Positions 8,932-18,400 of a stretch of DNA of 64,000 nucleotides are shown in pieces (the stretch's first letter is position 1; each line of letters starts with the position of its first letter). The notes below the pieces were generated by a model. The model worked only from the letters and a program-made list of their open reading frames with translations. It made no database searches and had not been told where the DNA came from. The stretch is from Phytohabitans aurantiacus (GTDB lineage Bacteria > Actinomycetota > Actinomycetes > Mycobacteriales > Micromonosporaceae). The stretch lies in the NCBI RefSeq assembly GCF_027923225.1, contig NZ_BSDI01000009.1, positions 124,001-188,000 of the forward strand, given 5' to 3'. The position numbers and the translations under genes were made by a program.

Positions 8932-10125
8932 ATGAGTGACTTCGACGACGTACTCGAAAGGCTGGTCACGGATCCGGCTTTCGCGGCGGCGCTCGCGGCC
9001 GATCCGGTGGCGGCGCTGGCCGGGTACCAGCTGGAGCCCGACGAGATCGACCTGCTGCGCAGCCAGGTGAGCGCCGATACCGGCGGGCAGACGGCCGTGG
9101 AGGTCCGCGCCAACCAGTCCAGCCTCTTCGGCATGCTCTCCCCGATCATCGGAGCGGTGGGCGGCCTGCCGTCGATCGGCGACTCGATCGCCGACGCGAC
9201 CTCGCGTCCCGCCCCCGAGCCGACCGCGCCCCTGCCGCAGCCGAGCGGGCTCACCCCGACGGGGGAAGCCATCGGCATGCCCGCTCACCGGGAGGGCTTC
9301 GGCGCTCCGCTCGGCCACGGCGGCTTCGGTGCGGCGTACCACGAGGGCTTCGGCGCCGCGGACCAGGACGCGGCCGGCCCGCCCGGTACCGCCGGCTCCG
9401 CCATCGGCGGCCAGGCCGGCTTCGGTCCGGCGCTCGCCCACGGCGGCGGTGCGGGCGGTCCCGTGCCCGTCGCGGGCTTCGGCTCCTCCGTGCCCGGCTA
9501 CGGCGCCGACGGTTCAGCGGCAGAAGCGGGCTTCGGCTCGCCTCCGCCCGGCCAGGACGCGGGAGGCACCGCGATCGGCGCGGGCTTCGGCCCGGCACTG
9601 CCCGGCGGGGCCGGTTTTGGTTCGTCGGGGGCTGGCGGAGCTCCGGCGGATGCGGGCATCGGTGCGGCCATGCCCGGTCAGGACGTTGGCGGGACCGCGA
9701 TCGGTTCGGGCTTCGGCCCCGCCGTTCCTGGACATGGCACAGGCGGGCCGCAGACGAGCGAGGGCTTCGGGGCGGCGCCGGGCGGCGGGATCGCGGGGCT
9801 CGGTGAGGCGATCGGCGAGCGCCTGCACGGCAGCGGCGACACCGGATGGCTTGCGCCACCCGAGGGATACCGCACCGACGTCGACATGGACGGCGACGGC
9901 ACGACCGACGAGTTCATCCTGCGCGGCCGCCGCGACGGCGGGGTCGACATCCTGGTGGACTCCAACAACGACGGCCGGGTCGACATCATCGGCCACGACG
10001 ACGACGCGGACGGCCTCGTCGAGTCGGCGGACTACGACAAGAACCGCGACGGCACGTTCGAGAAGCACATGTACGACGACAACGACGACGGCTGGCTCGA
10101 TCGCACCGTCATCGACCGCCGTTAG
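8932..10125 (+). CDS. Glycine-rich repeat protein with NHLP-like leader and Ca-binding-like tail
   Basis: 397 residues in three parts. Residues 1-45 (FDDVLERLVTDPAFAAALAA, then DPVAALAGYQLEPDEIDLLR) resemble the Os1348/NHLP-clan leader domain of RiPP precursors, less closely the N-terminus of IniB. Residues about 110-300 are low complexity: a recurrent EGFG/AGFG unit spaced by Gly/Ala/Pro stretches, more than ten copies. Residues about 315-397 carry repeated acidic loops (DMDGDGTTDEF, DSNNDGRVDI, DKNRDGTFEK, DDNDDGWLD), the DxDxDG pattern of EF-hand or dockerin-like calcium sites. There is no classical signal peptide or TM. It ends the operon with the M50 protease and Cys-rich protein, so it may be a protease substrate or exported structural protein. 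This is an inference. Confidence 0.7.
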   Translation: MSDFDDVLERLVTDPAFAAALAADPVAALAGYQLEPDEIDLLRSQVSADTGGQTAVEVRANQSSLFGMLSPIIGAVGGLPSIGDSIADATSRPAPEPTAPLPQPSGLTPTGEAIGMPAHREGFGAPLGHGGFGAAYHEGFGAADQDAAGPPGTAGSAIGGQAGFGPALAHGGGAGGPVPVAGFGSSVPGYGADGSAAEAGFGSPPPGQDAGGTAIGAGFGPALPGGAGFGSSGAGGAPADAGIGAAMPGQDVGGTAIGSGFGPAVPGHGTGGPQTSEGFGAAPGGGIAGLGEAIGERLHGSGDTGWLAPPEGYRTDVDMDGDGTTDEFILRGRRDGGVDILVDSNNDGRVDIIGHDDDADGLVESADYDKNRDGTFEKHMYDDNDDGWLDRTVIDRR

Positions 10126-10247
10126 AGCGCAAGTTGCATAATGCGTGACGGTGCGTTACCGCCGAGCGCGTCCGATACGCCGTCCGGCGCGCCGGGGGTG
10201 GTGCCGGGGCCATCAGGGATCGACGATGTCCCCAGGAGGTGGTCCCC

Positions 10248-11561
10248 GTGGTCGCCATCGCCACCGACCGGCTGACGAAGGTCTTTCCCGATGGCACCGT
10301 GGCCGTCGACGAGGTCAGCATCGACGTGGCCTCGGGCGAGTTTCTCGTGCTGCTCGGCCCGACCGGATGCGGCAAGTCGACGATGCTCCGGCTCGTCGCG
10401 GGGCTCGAGCGGGAAACCAGCGGCCACGTGCTCATCGACGGCCGCGTGGTCGACGATCTCACCGCCCGCGAGCGCCGGGTCGCGATGGTCTTCCAGGACT
10501 ATGCGCTCTATCCACACCTGACGGTGGCGCAGAACATCGCCTTTCCGCTGCGGGTCGCGCACGGCTTCACGGGCGACGTGAACGCCCGGGTGGCCGAGGT
10601 CGCGGAGCACCTCGGCATCCGGAGGCTGGTACACCGCCTGCCCGGCCACCTGTCGGGCGGCGAGCGGCAACGGGTGGCGATGGCGCGGGCGATCGTCCGC
10701 AAGCCGCAGGTCTTCCTCCTCGACGAGCCGCTGTCCAACCTCGACGCCGGCCTGCGCGCCGAGTTGCGTACCGATGTGGCGGCACTGGCGCGCCGGCTGG
10801 GCGTAACCACGCTGTACGTGACGCACGACCAGACCGAGGCGCTCACGATGGCCGATCGGGTGGCGGTGCTGCGTCGGGGCGTACTGCAGCAGATCGGCCC
10901 GCCCGCCGAGGTGTACAGCGATCCCGCGACCCTCTTCGTCGCGGCCTTCCTGGGCACGCCTCGCACCAACCTGTTGCAGGGCGCGATCTACGTCGAGGGC
11001 GATCGCACGGTGATCGACGTCGGTTCGCAGGTACTGGAGGTGCCGCCGTCCGACGCGCTCGCCGAACACCACAATGACCGGGTCACCGTGGCCGTACGGG
11101 CCGACGCCCTGCGCCCGGTACCGGACGGCGCCAGCAGCGGGCCGGTGTTGCGAGGCTCGGTGCGTATCGTCGAAAACCTCGGCCACGAGGCACTCGTGCA
11201 CCTCGACACCGGCATCGTGCCCACGTCACCGGCCGAGTCCCGCCTCGAACTGCCGGACACCGGCCAGCACCTCGCCGACGTCGTGGCGGAGGAGCCGCCA
11301 ACGGGCCACCCGTTCCGGCACACCCTCGCCCGGATGATCCCTCACGGCCGGCCGGCGGCCCAGCCCGCGACCGCGCGCACCCAGTACGGCTTCTACCCGG
11401 TCTACGACCCGGAAGTCACCGACGAGCCGCCACCGCTCGGCGACGTCGTGGTCCGCGTGCCGGCGCCGGTGCTGCCGCGCCGTGGCGAGTCGATGACGGT
11501 CGCGGTCGACCTGGCCAAGCTGCTCCTCTTCGATCGCGCCGGCGACCGCATCAGGCTCTGA
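10248..11561 (+). CDS. UgpC/MalK-type ABC transporter ATP-binding protein
   Basis: 437 residues. Walker A GPTGCGKST, Q-loop VFQDYALYP, signature LSGGERQRVAMARAI, Walker B VFLLDEPLSNLD and the switch His in THDQTEALTMADR are all intact. The C-terminal half (about 240-437) is the TOBE-type regulatory region of carbohydrate-importer ATPases (MalK/UgpC/MsmX), with an extra insert around 330-390. GTG 10248 is preferred because AGGAGGT lies 8 bases ahead; GTG 10239 overlaps that ribosome site. No permease or binding protein is nearby, so it probably serves several sugar importers in trans. It could instead serve the preceding operon, 122 bases upstream. Confidence 0.9.
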   Translation: MVAIATDRLTKVFPDGTVAVDEVSIDVASGEFLVLLGPTGCGKSTMLRLVAGLERETSGHVLIDGRVVDDLTARERRVAMVFQDYALYPHLTVAQNIAFPLRVAHGFTGDVNARVAEVAEHLGIRRLVHRLPGHLSGGERQRVAMARAIVRKPQVFLLDEPLSNLDAGLRAELRTDVAALARRLGVTTLYVTHDQTEALTMADRVAVLRRGVLQQIGPPAEVYSDPATLFVAAFLGTPRTNLLQGAIYVEGDRTVIDVGSQVLEVPPSDALAEHHNDRVTVAVRADALRPVPDGASSGPVLRGSVRIVENLGHEALVHLDTGIVPTSPAESRLELPDTGQHLADVVAEEPPTGHPFRHTLARMIPHGRPAAQPATARTQYGFYPVYDPEVTDEPPPLGDVVVRVPAPVLPRRGESMTVAVDLAKLLLFDRAGDRIRL

Positions 11562-11568
11562 GCGTGGG

Positions 11569-13035
11569 TTAGACGGCTGTTGACAGGCGTTCTAGGGCGG
11601 CGTCCAGCAGGTCGGCGTACTCGTCGTCTATCGAGCCCTCCAGCGCGCGCTGGGCGACTTTTCGGCGCAGGTCGCCCACCGGTCCGGTGAGGTCGGTCGG
11701 TCCGCTCACCAGGCGTGCCTCGAGGTTCTTCACGAGGTTGCGCAGGTCCTGGCCGGCGTCCCGGCGGATCGCGCCCTCGTTCAGGCCGTCGGTGATGAGC
11801 TGGTCGACCGTGCGCACGGCTTCGCGCACCGTCGGCCGTGCCGCCGCGGTCGGCGACGGCGGTGGCGTGTCCCGCTGTGGCGGTGCCACGGGCGCCGGTG
11901 CGGTCGCCGCCGGTGTGGTGGGGCTGGGCACGGACGGCATGGTCGTGGCCGCGTCGGTGCCCATCGGCGGGTCCGTCGCGGTCATCGTCCGCGGCGCCGA
12001 TTCCGGCCGTCCGAGGTTCAGCCCGAGGAGTACCGCCGCGGCCAGCGCGACCGCTGACGCGGCTACCGCGACGATGATCCGGGTGCGGCGGGACCGGGGC
12101 CCTGGAACCGGGGCGGGGGACGGCTCCGGGGCGGCCGGCTTGGGCTGCGCTATGACGGTGGGCAGCGTGACGGTGGGCGACAGCATCGTCGCGGCCTGCG
12201 GGTCGGAGGGGAGCAGCTGATCGCGCAGCACCTCGCCGACCTGCCGTGCGGTGGGCCGGTCGCGCGGATTGCGGGAGAGGCAGCGAAAGCAGATGTCGGC
12301 GACCGCCGGCGGCAGGCCGGGCACCAGTAGCCGGGGGATCTCCTCGTCTTCCAGCGCGACCGTCAGCTCTTCCCAGGTGTCGGCCGGGTACGGCGGGTGG
12401 CCGGTCAGCGTCTCGAAGAGCAGCACACCCAGCGAGTACGTGTCGGTGGCGGGCTGGGCGGGGATGCCGTCGAGCCGCTCGGGCGCCACGTACGCCGGCG
12501 TGCCGAACGTGTCGCCCTCCTCGTCTTCGTCAGGCGCCCCGACGTGGGTCGCGATGCCGAAGTCGAGCACCTTCGCGCCCGTGGCGGTCATCATGATGTT
12601 GGCGGGCGTGACGTCACGGTGCACGATCCCGAGCCGGTGCGCGGCGGCGAGCGCCTCGGCGACCTGAGCGCAGATCTCGACCGCCTCCTGCCACGGCAGG
12701 GGCCCCTCGGAGAGCCGGGAGTCCAGCTCGTCGCCGGAGAGCAGCTCCATCACCACGAACGCGGTGACCGCGCCGTCCGGGGCGACCTGCTCCCCGTAGT
12801 CGTGCACCGCGGTCACGTGCGGGTGCACGAGTTGGGCGGCGGAGCGCGCCTCTTCCCGCACCATGTCGCGGAATTTGGCGTCCGCCGCGAGAGACGGTGC
12901 GAGCACCTTGACGGCGACCACGCGGTCGAGCACCTCGTCGCGGGCGCGCCAGATAACCGACATCCCGCCCGCACCGATGTTGTCGATGAGGCGGTACCTG
13001 CGGGCGAGCAGGCCGCCCGACTTGAGTGTTGGCAT
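11569..13035 (-). CDS. PknB-type transmembrane serine/threonine protein kinase
   Basis: 488 residues. The kinase domain (about 12-270) has the Gly loop GAGGMS, Lys43 in VAVKVL, the catalytic HRD at 139-141 with Asn in DVTPANIM, DFG at 158-160 and an activation segment ending GTPAYVAPERL, so it should be active. A Pro-rich juxtamembrane stretch leads to one TM (about 319-341). The outside part is a Pro/Thr-rich linker and a helical C-terminal domain of about 100 residues, without PASTA repeats. It is divergent from the patatin gene across 135 bases that hold both promoters. It converges with the ABC ATPase gene, the two stops lying 7 bases apart. The outside ligand is unknown. Confidence 0.95.
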   Translation of the reverse strand: MPTLKSGGLLARRYRLIDNIGAGGMSVIWRARDEVLDRVVAVKVLAPSLAADAKFRDMVREEARSAAQLVHPHVTAVHDYGEQVAPDGAVTAFVVMELLSGDELDSRLSEGPLPWQEAVEICAQVAEALAAAHRLGIVHRDVTPANIMMTATGAKVLDFGIATHVGAPDEDEEGDTFGTPAYVAPERLDGIPAQPATDTYSLGVLLFETLTGHPPYPADTWEELTVALEDEEIPRLLVPGLPPAVADICFRCLSRNPRDRPTARQVGEVLRDQLLPSDPQAATMLSPTVTLPTVIAQPKPAAPEPSPAPVPGPRSRRTRIIVAVAASAVALAAAVLLGLNLGRPESAPRTMTATDPPMGTDAATTMPSVPSPTTPAATAPAPVAPPQRDTPPPSPTAAARPTVREAVRTVDQLITDGLNEGAIRRDAGQDLRNLVKNLEARLVSGPTDLTGPVGDLRRKVAQRALEGSIDDEYADLLDAALERLSTAV

Positions 13036-13170
13036 TTTGTGGTCGCACCTGCCTGGGAGGGGAAGGTCGTATCAGGCTCCGCGAATCAAACCGTCCTGTC
13101 AACGTGGTGTTACGTAGCCGGACTTTGTGTGGTTTAACCACCATCACTGGAGATCAGAGGGTGTGTCACG

Positions 13171-14016
13171 ATGAACAGCATGGTCAGCGGCCCGGTGGCG
13201 TTCGTGCTCGGCGGTGGCGGCGTGCTGGGCGCCGTTCAGGTCGGCATGTTGCGTGCGCTGTTCCGGGCCGGCATCCGTCCGGATCTGGTCATCGGCACCT
13301 CCATCGGCGCGGTCAACGGCGCCCTGGTTGCCGCCGAGCCGACCGAGTCGGTCACTGAGCGTCTGGTCAGGCTGTGGGCGTCGCCGGAGGCGAGTGCCGT
13401 GTACGGCGACTCGGTGGCCCGGCAACTGCGCCGCTTCGCCGCCCGCACCCATCTGCACTCCCCGCAGCCGCTGCGCAAGCTGCTGGAGCGTGAGCTCGGC
13501 GAGGGCACCCGGTTCGAGGAGCTGAAGGTGCCGTTCCGGTGCTGCGCCGCGAGCATCGAGCGGGCCGCGGAGCACTGGTTCGACCGGGGACCAGTGATCG
13601 ACGCCGTGCTCGCCTCGGCGGCGGTGCCCGGGCTGCTCCCGCCGAGCGAGATCGCGGGCGAGCACTACGTCGACGGCGGCATCGTCAACTCGATCCCGGT
13701 GGGCGAGGCGGTCGACGCCGGCGCCCAGCAGATTTTCGTACTCCAGGTGGGGCGGGTCGAGCGGCCGCTGACCCCGCCGCGGCGGCCGTGGGAGGTCGCG
13801 CAGGTGGCGTTCGAGATCGCCCGGCGGCACCGGTTCGCGCGCGAGATGGCGGCGCTGCCCGACGAGGTCGACGTGCACGTGCTGCCGACCGGTGGCGGCG
13901 AGCCGCGCGACGACACGCCGTGGGCGTACCGGGACATGGCCGCGGTGGGCCGGCGCATCAGCCGCGCCTACACGGCGTCCCGGCGATACCTCGCGTCCGT
14001 GGTGGACGTCCCCTGA
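13171..14016 (+). CDS. Patatin-like phospholipase
   Basis: 281 residues. The oxyanion-hole loop is LGGGGVLGA, the nucleophile elbow is GTSIG with Ser44, and the second dyad residue is Asp168 in YVDGGIVNS, so the Ser-Asp dyad of the RssA/patatin family is complete. It should hydrolyse acyl esters of membrane phospholipids. No signal peptide is seen. Its TGA overlaps the ATG of an acyltransferase gene, so a deacylation enzyme is translated together with a reacylation enzyme, suggesting lipid remodelling. ATG 13171 follows GAGGG; ATG 13180 is an alternative. Confidence 0.9.
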   Translation: MNSMVSGPVAFVLGGGGVLGAVQVGMLRALFRAGIRPDLVIGTSIGAVNGALVAAEPTESVTERLVRLWASPEASAVYGDSVARQLRRFAARTHLHSPQPLRKLLERELGEGTRFEELKVPFRCCAASIERAAEHWFDRGPVIDAVLASAAVPGLLPPSEIAGEHYVDGGIVNSIPVGEAVDAGAQQIFVLQVGRVERPLTPPRRPWEVAQVAFEIARRHRFAREMAALPDEVDVHVLPTGGGEPRDDTPWAYRDMAAVGRRISRAYTASRRYLASVVDVP

Positions 14017-15038
14017 TGCGACTGCCGCCGCGCTGGATACGCCGGCTCGTGTTGGGGCCGGGTGTGGTGGTACTCGCCGTCGTAGCCGTCACCACGCTCC
14101 CCGTGTGGCTGCTGCTGGCCGCTGCCGCGTCCCCGCTCGTGCCGGGCCGGCTGCGGGTGCTCCGCCTACTGTGGATGGCCGTCGTGTACCTGGTGTGGGA
14201 CGCCGCCGCGCTGGTGACGCTCTTCGCGCTGTGGGTGGCGTCCGGCTTCGGGTGGAAGACGCGCTCGCCACGGTTCCAGCGCGTCCACTATGTGCTCACC
14301 GGCTGGTTCCTCACCGCGCTCTTCTGGCAGGGCCAATGGGCGCTGCGGGTGCGCATCGACGTGGTCGGCACCGACCCGGACACCGCCGCGCCGGGGCGTC
14401 CCGAGGTTGTGCTGTGCCGCCATGCCGGGCCGGGCGACTCGTTCATCCTCATCCACGCGCTGGTGAACTGGTACGACCGCGAGCCGCGCATCGTGCTGAA
14501 GGACGCGCTTCAGTGGGACCCGGCGATCGACGTGATGCTCAACCGCCTGCCCAGCCGGTTCATCGCGCCGGGCCGGGTGCCCGGAGAGTCCATTGAGGAA
14601 CAGATCGGCCACCTCGCCACCGGTCTCGACGACAACGACGCGTTCGTGATCTTTCCCGAGGGCGGAAACTTCACGCCCCGCCGCCGGCTGCGGGCCATCG
14701 AGCGGTTGCGGGCTCGGGGACACGAGAGCATGGCAGTACGCGCGGAGGCGATGCGCCATGTCCTCGCGCCGCAGCCTGGCGGCATGCTGGCGGCCCTCGA
14801 CGCGGCGCCTGACTCCGGGGTCATCTTCGTGGCGCACACCGGACTCGACCGGCTCATGACGATCGGCGACATCTGGCGAGAGTTGCCGATGGACAAACGA
14901 TTGATCATGCGATTCTGGTCGGTGCCGCCGGAAGAGGTGCCAACAGACCGAGCGGAGCGAATTGAATGGCTGTACGACTGGTGGACAAAGATCGATCGGT
15001 GGATAGAGGCTAACCGCACCGTATCGGCGGAAGCGTAG
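14016..15038 (+). CDS. PlsC-like phospholipid acyltransferase family membrane protein
   Basis: 340 residues. Two or three hydrophobic segments fill residues 8-75 (LVLGPGVVVLAVVAV; LLWMAVVYLVWDAAALVTLF). The catalytic HX4D motif is His136 to Asp141 (RHAGPGD), and FPEGGNFT further on is the EGT-like block III of 1-acylglycerol-3-phosphate acyltransferases. It probably moves an acyl chain onto a lysophospholipid or related acceptor at the membrane. The ATG at 14016 shares one base with the stop of the patatin gene (TGATG). The exact acceptor is not deducible. Confidence 0.82.
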   Translation: MRLPPRWIRRLVLGPGVVVLAVVAVTTLPVWLLLAAAASPLVPGRLRVLRLLWMAVVYLVWDAAALVTLFALWVASGFGWKTRSPRFQRVHYVLTGWFLTALFWQGQWALRVRIDVVGTDPDTAAPGRPEVVLCRHAGPGDSFILIHALVNWYDREPRIVLKDALQWDPAIDVMLNRLPSRFIAPGRVPGESIEEQIGHLATGLDDNDAFVIFPEGGNFTPRRRLRAIERLRARGHESMAVRAEAMRHVLAPQPGGMLAALDAAPDSGVIFVAHTGLDRLMTIGDIWRELPMDKRLIMRFWSVPPEEVPTDRAERIEWLYDWWTKIDRWIEANRTVSAEA

Positions 15039-15049
15039 GGTGGCGGCCC

Positions 15050-15370
15050 GTGGATCAGATCTGTCTGGTGACGACGGTTGTGGATGCGCGATCCGTTGCT
15101 GATTTGCTGGCGGCGTCCGCGGTTGCCGGACGGTTGGCCGCCTGCGCTCAGGTGGGCGGTCCCCTCGACAGCACGTACTGGTGGGAGGGGAGGGTGGAGA
15201 CCGCGCAGGAGTGGTCGGTGCAGTTCAAGACGAGTGCCGACCGTGTCGAGGCGCTGGTCGACCACGTGCGCGCCGCCCACCCGTACGACGTACCGGAGAT
15301 CATCGTGACGTCGGTCGGCAGTGGCAACCCGGCCTACCAGATCTGGGTATACGAGCAGACCCGCGGCTGA
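15050..15370 (+). CDS. cutA: CutA1 divalent-cation tolerance protein
   Basis: 106 residues, the usual CutA length. Conserved blocks include LAACAQV, STYWWEGRVETAQEW, HPYDVPEII and the end NPAYQIWV. CutA proteins form very stable trimers with a ferredoxin-like fold and are linked to copper and other divalent metal tolerance, though the biochemical role is unclear. GTG start, 11 bases after the acyltransferase stop, so it may be the last gene of the lipid operon. Confidence 0.95.
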   Translation: MDQICLVTTVVDARSVADLLAASAVAGRLAACAQVGGPLDSTYWWEGRVETAQEWSVQFKTSADRVEALVDHVRAAHPYDVPEIIVTSVGSGNPAYQIWVYEQTRG

Positions 15371-15418
15371 GTACGCCGACTCTTTCCGCAGGTAGACAGC
15401 CCGCGCGAGGATGCTCAC

Positions 15419-18400
15419 GTGACGTACCCCTGCCCTGCCTGCGGCGCTCCGGCCAATCTGGAGTCCGGTTGCCCGCGTTGCGGTCGCGGTCCCGACCCGG
15501 ACGCGGCCGAGGTGATCCGCCTGAACGCGGAGATCGTCGATCTTTCCGCCCGCCTGCGAACCGCCGAGACGCGCAGGGCTGAGCTGGCGGCCCGGGTGCG
15601 GGTCCGTGCCCGACCGGCTCCCGCGCCACAGCCCTTGCCCCTGCCCGTACCCGTGCCGGTTGCCGCGACCACTGCCGCCGCACCGCGACCGGAGGCATCG
15701 ACGCTGACGGTGCAGAGCGTGCTGTTCATTCTCGGTGGACTCCTGCTCGGGGCGGCGGCCATCGTCTTCACCGGGGTCGCGTGGGCGGCGTACGGCGTGG
15801 GCGGGCGGGCCGCCATCCTGGCGGTGGTCACCGCGCTGGCGCTGAGCGCGCCGCTGCTCGCGCTGCGCCGCAAGCTCACCGCCACGGCCGAGACGTTCGC
15901 GGCGGTCGGGCTGCTTCTGGTACTGCTCGACGGGTACGCCGCCTGGTACGTCAACCTGTTCGGGCTCGCCGACTGGCCGGGTACCCGATATGCCGCGCTG
16001 GTGTGCGGGGTGACCGCCGCCGTCGCGGCCGGCTACGCCGTGGCCACCGGGCTGTCCGGCCCGCGCTTCGCGGCTCTGGCCGTGGCCCAGCCGGTCCTGC
16101 CCCTCCTGGCGTACCGGGCCGACCCGGACGCGTTCGGCTGGGCTTTCGTGTTGGTCGCGGTCGCGCTGCTCGACCTGGTACTGGTGTGGCGCGCCTCGGG
16201 CCCGTTGCACGTCGCGGGCTGGGTGGCGCACGGCCTCGCGCTGGTCCTGGCGTGGCTGGCTGCGCTCGGCTCGGTGCTGGCGGGGTCCGGTCTGGCGCCG
16301 GCCATCGCGGGGGTACCGCTGGTCGTGGTCGCCTCGGTGCTGCTGCTCAGAGCCTTGGTGGCACGGTCGCGGCTCCTGGGAGCGGTGGCTGGCGCCGGGC
16401 TCGTGGTCGCCCTGGGCGTTGCGTCGTTGCGGCTCGTCGCCGAGGTACGGCCGAGCCTGACGCTGGTCCTGATGGCCGCGGTCGCGGCCGTCCTGGCAGC
16501 CGCCTCGGCCACCGCCGCCCGAGGGGTCCCGGCGCCTGGCGTCTTCGCGCCGGCCCCGGCGCAGGCTGTCTTCGCGCCGGCCCCGGCGCCTGGGGCTGCC
16601 GTGCCGGGCGCAGCCGTGCCGGGCGCAGCTGCGCTGGGCGCTGCCGCGCTGGGTGGAGTGGAGCCGGCGTCGGTCGGTGCGGCGGTGCGGGCGGCACGGT
16701 TTGGAACGCGCGTCGGTGCGGCGACCGTCGCCGGCCTGGTTGGCTTGGTGGCTGTCGTGATGGCCGGCGTCGTCGCCGCCGTGTCGGCCACTCGGGCGCT
16801 GCCGCCGTGGGACGCCGACCTCAACGAGCACGCGTTGCCGTACGACTGGCAGGTGCCGGTCGCCGTCGTGCTGGTCGCTGGAGCGGTGGCTCTCCTGATG
16901 CCGCGCGCTTACTGGCGGGACGCGGCGGTGTTCGGTGGCGCGTTCGCGGTACTGGCGCTGCCGCTGCCGTGGTGGCTGACGCCTCTCGTCGGCCTTGCCG
17001 CGGGCGGTGGCCTGGCTCTGGTGGCGGCGCGGCTGCGGCGCGTCAACTGGGCCGTGCTGGGCGGAGTGCTGGCGCTCCACGCCGCCGTGGCGAGCCTTGC
17101 CCGACCGCTCACGGGGGCGGTCGTGCTGGCAGCCGCGGCGGTGACCGGCGTGGCGGTGGCCGCTGCCGGGCGGCGCTCGGCGATCGGCGGCGTCGGGCTC
17201 CTCGCGGGCGTACTGGCCACACCCGCCGCGGTGGCTGCCGCGCTGGTGGCCGCCGAGGTCGAGCCGTGGTGGGTGGGGCGCGGCACGGTGGCCGCCGTCG
17301 CCACGCTCCTACTGGGGCTGATCGCCGTGCGCCGGATGTGGCCGGAGCACGCCCGGTACGCCGAAGCCGGCGTGCTCGCCCTGGCGCTGGTCATCGGCAC
17401 GCTGCCGGAGGTGTGGCGCACCGGCGACCCGCCCGGTGTGTACGCCGCCGTCGCTCTGGTGCTTGGCGCGTTCGTGGTGCGCGACCGTCCGAAGTGGGCG
17501 GTGCTGCTGGCGCCACCCGCGATCCGGACCGTGGTGGCCCTCGCGCCCGCGCTGTGGGCGGTGCTCGCCGAGCCGTACCGGTGGCTGGGCGACATCTGGT
17601 CCGGCGCGCCCGACGGCGGATGGTCGGTCTCGGGCCCGGCCGCCGCGACGCTGATCGTCGCCACCGTCGCGGTTGGACTGTTCCGGCCGATGTGGACGCT
17701 GCCCCTCGCCGCGCTGGCGGTACCGGTGACGCTGGCCGCCGCCGACGCTCCCTGGCCCCTGGTGCCCGCCGCGAGCCTCGTGCTGGGCCTGGCCGGAATG
17801 CTGACGCGGCAGCGTGTCGCGTTCCTTCCGCTGGCCGCGGCCGGGCTGGTCGGCACGCTGCCCACGAAGGCCACGACGCTGGGCGGGCTGGGGCTGGTGG
17901 TCGCCGTGTCGGTGGCCGTGGCCGCCTCCGCCCGCACCGTCGCTGTGCGCGTGGCCGGCGCGCTGGCGGCCGTGGCGGCGGGTGTCGCGTTCGCGTTCGC
18001 GGCGGCCCAGGCGGCCGAGTTGCCGTTGCACGCGGCGGCGTTCGCGGTGCTGGCGGTGGGCGTGCTGGCACTCGCCGCCGGCGGAGCCGTGACCCCCACC
18101 TTGACGCGGCCTCTGGACGCGGCCGCGCTGTCCGTGGCGGCGCTCGCGGTGCTGCTGGCGCTCGGCGATCTCCGGTACGCCGCCGCGGTCGCCGCGATCT
18201 GGGGAGTGGCCGCCGGCGGGCGCGCACTGTGGCGTAAGTCACGACGGGTCGCGCTCGCCATGGTTGCCGCGTCCAGCGAACTGCTCGCCTGGTGGCTCTC
18301 GCTCGCTGCGGGTGACGTCACGATTACGGAGGCGTACACGTTGCCGGCCGCCGCCGTGGCGCTGGTGGCCGGCTGGCTAGCCCTGCGGGCCCGGCCCGAG

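Noticed and set aside
8932..9060. IniB-type N-terminus linking this gene to the Hsp70-like pair
   Set aside because: The ALAGYQLEPDEIDLLR pattern fits the NHLP/Os1348 leader better and the Hsp70-like genes are 50 kb away, so no link is claimed.
14510..17080. 856-codon minus-strand frame antisense to the acyltransferase, cutA and the giant membrane protein
   Set aside because: Spans three real genes in the opposite strand and has Arg/Gln/His-rich translation without domains.
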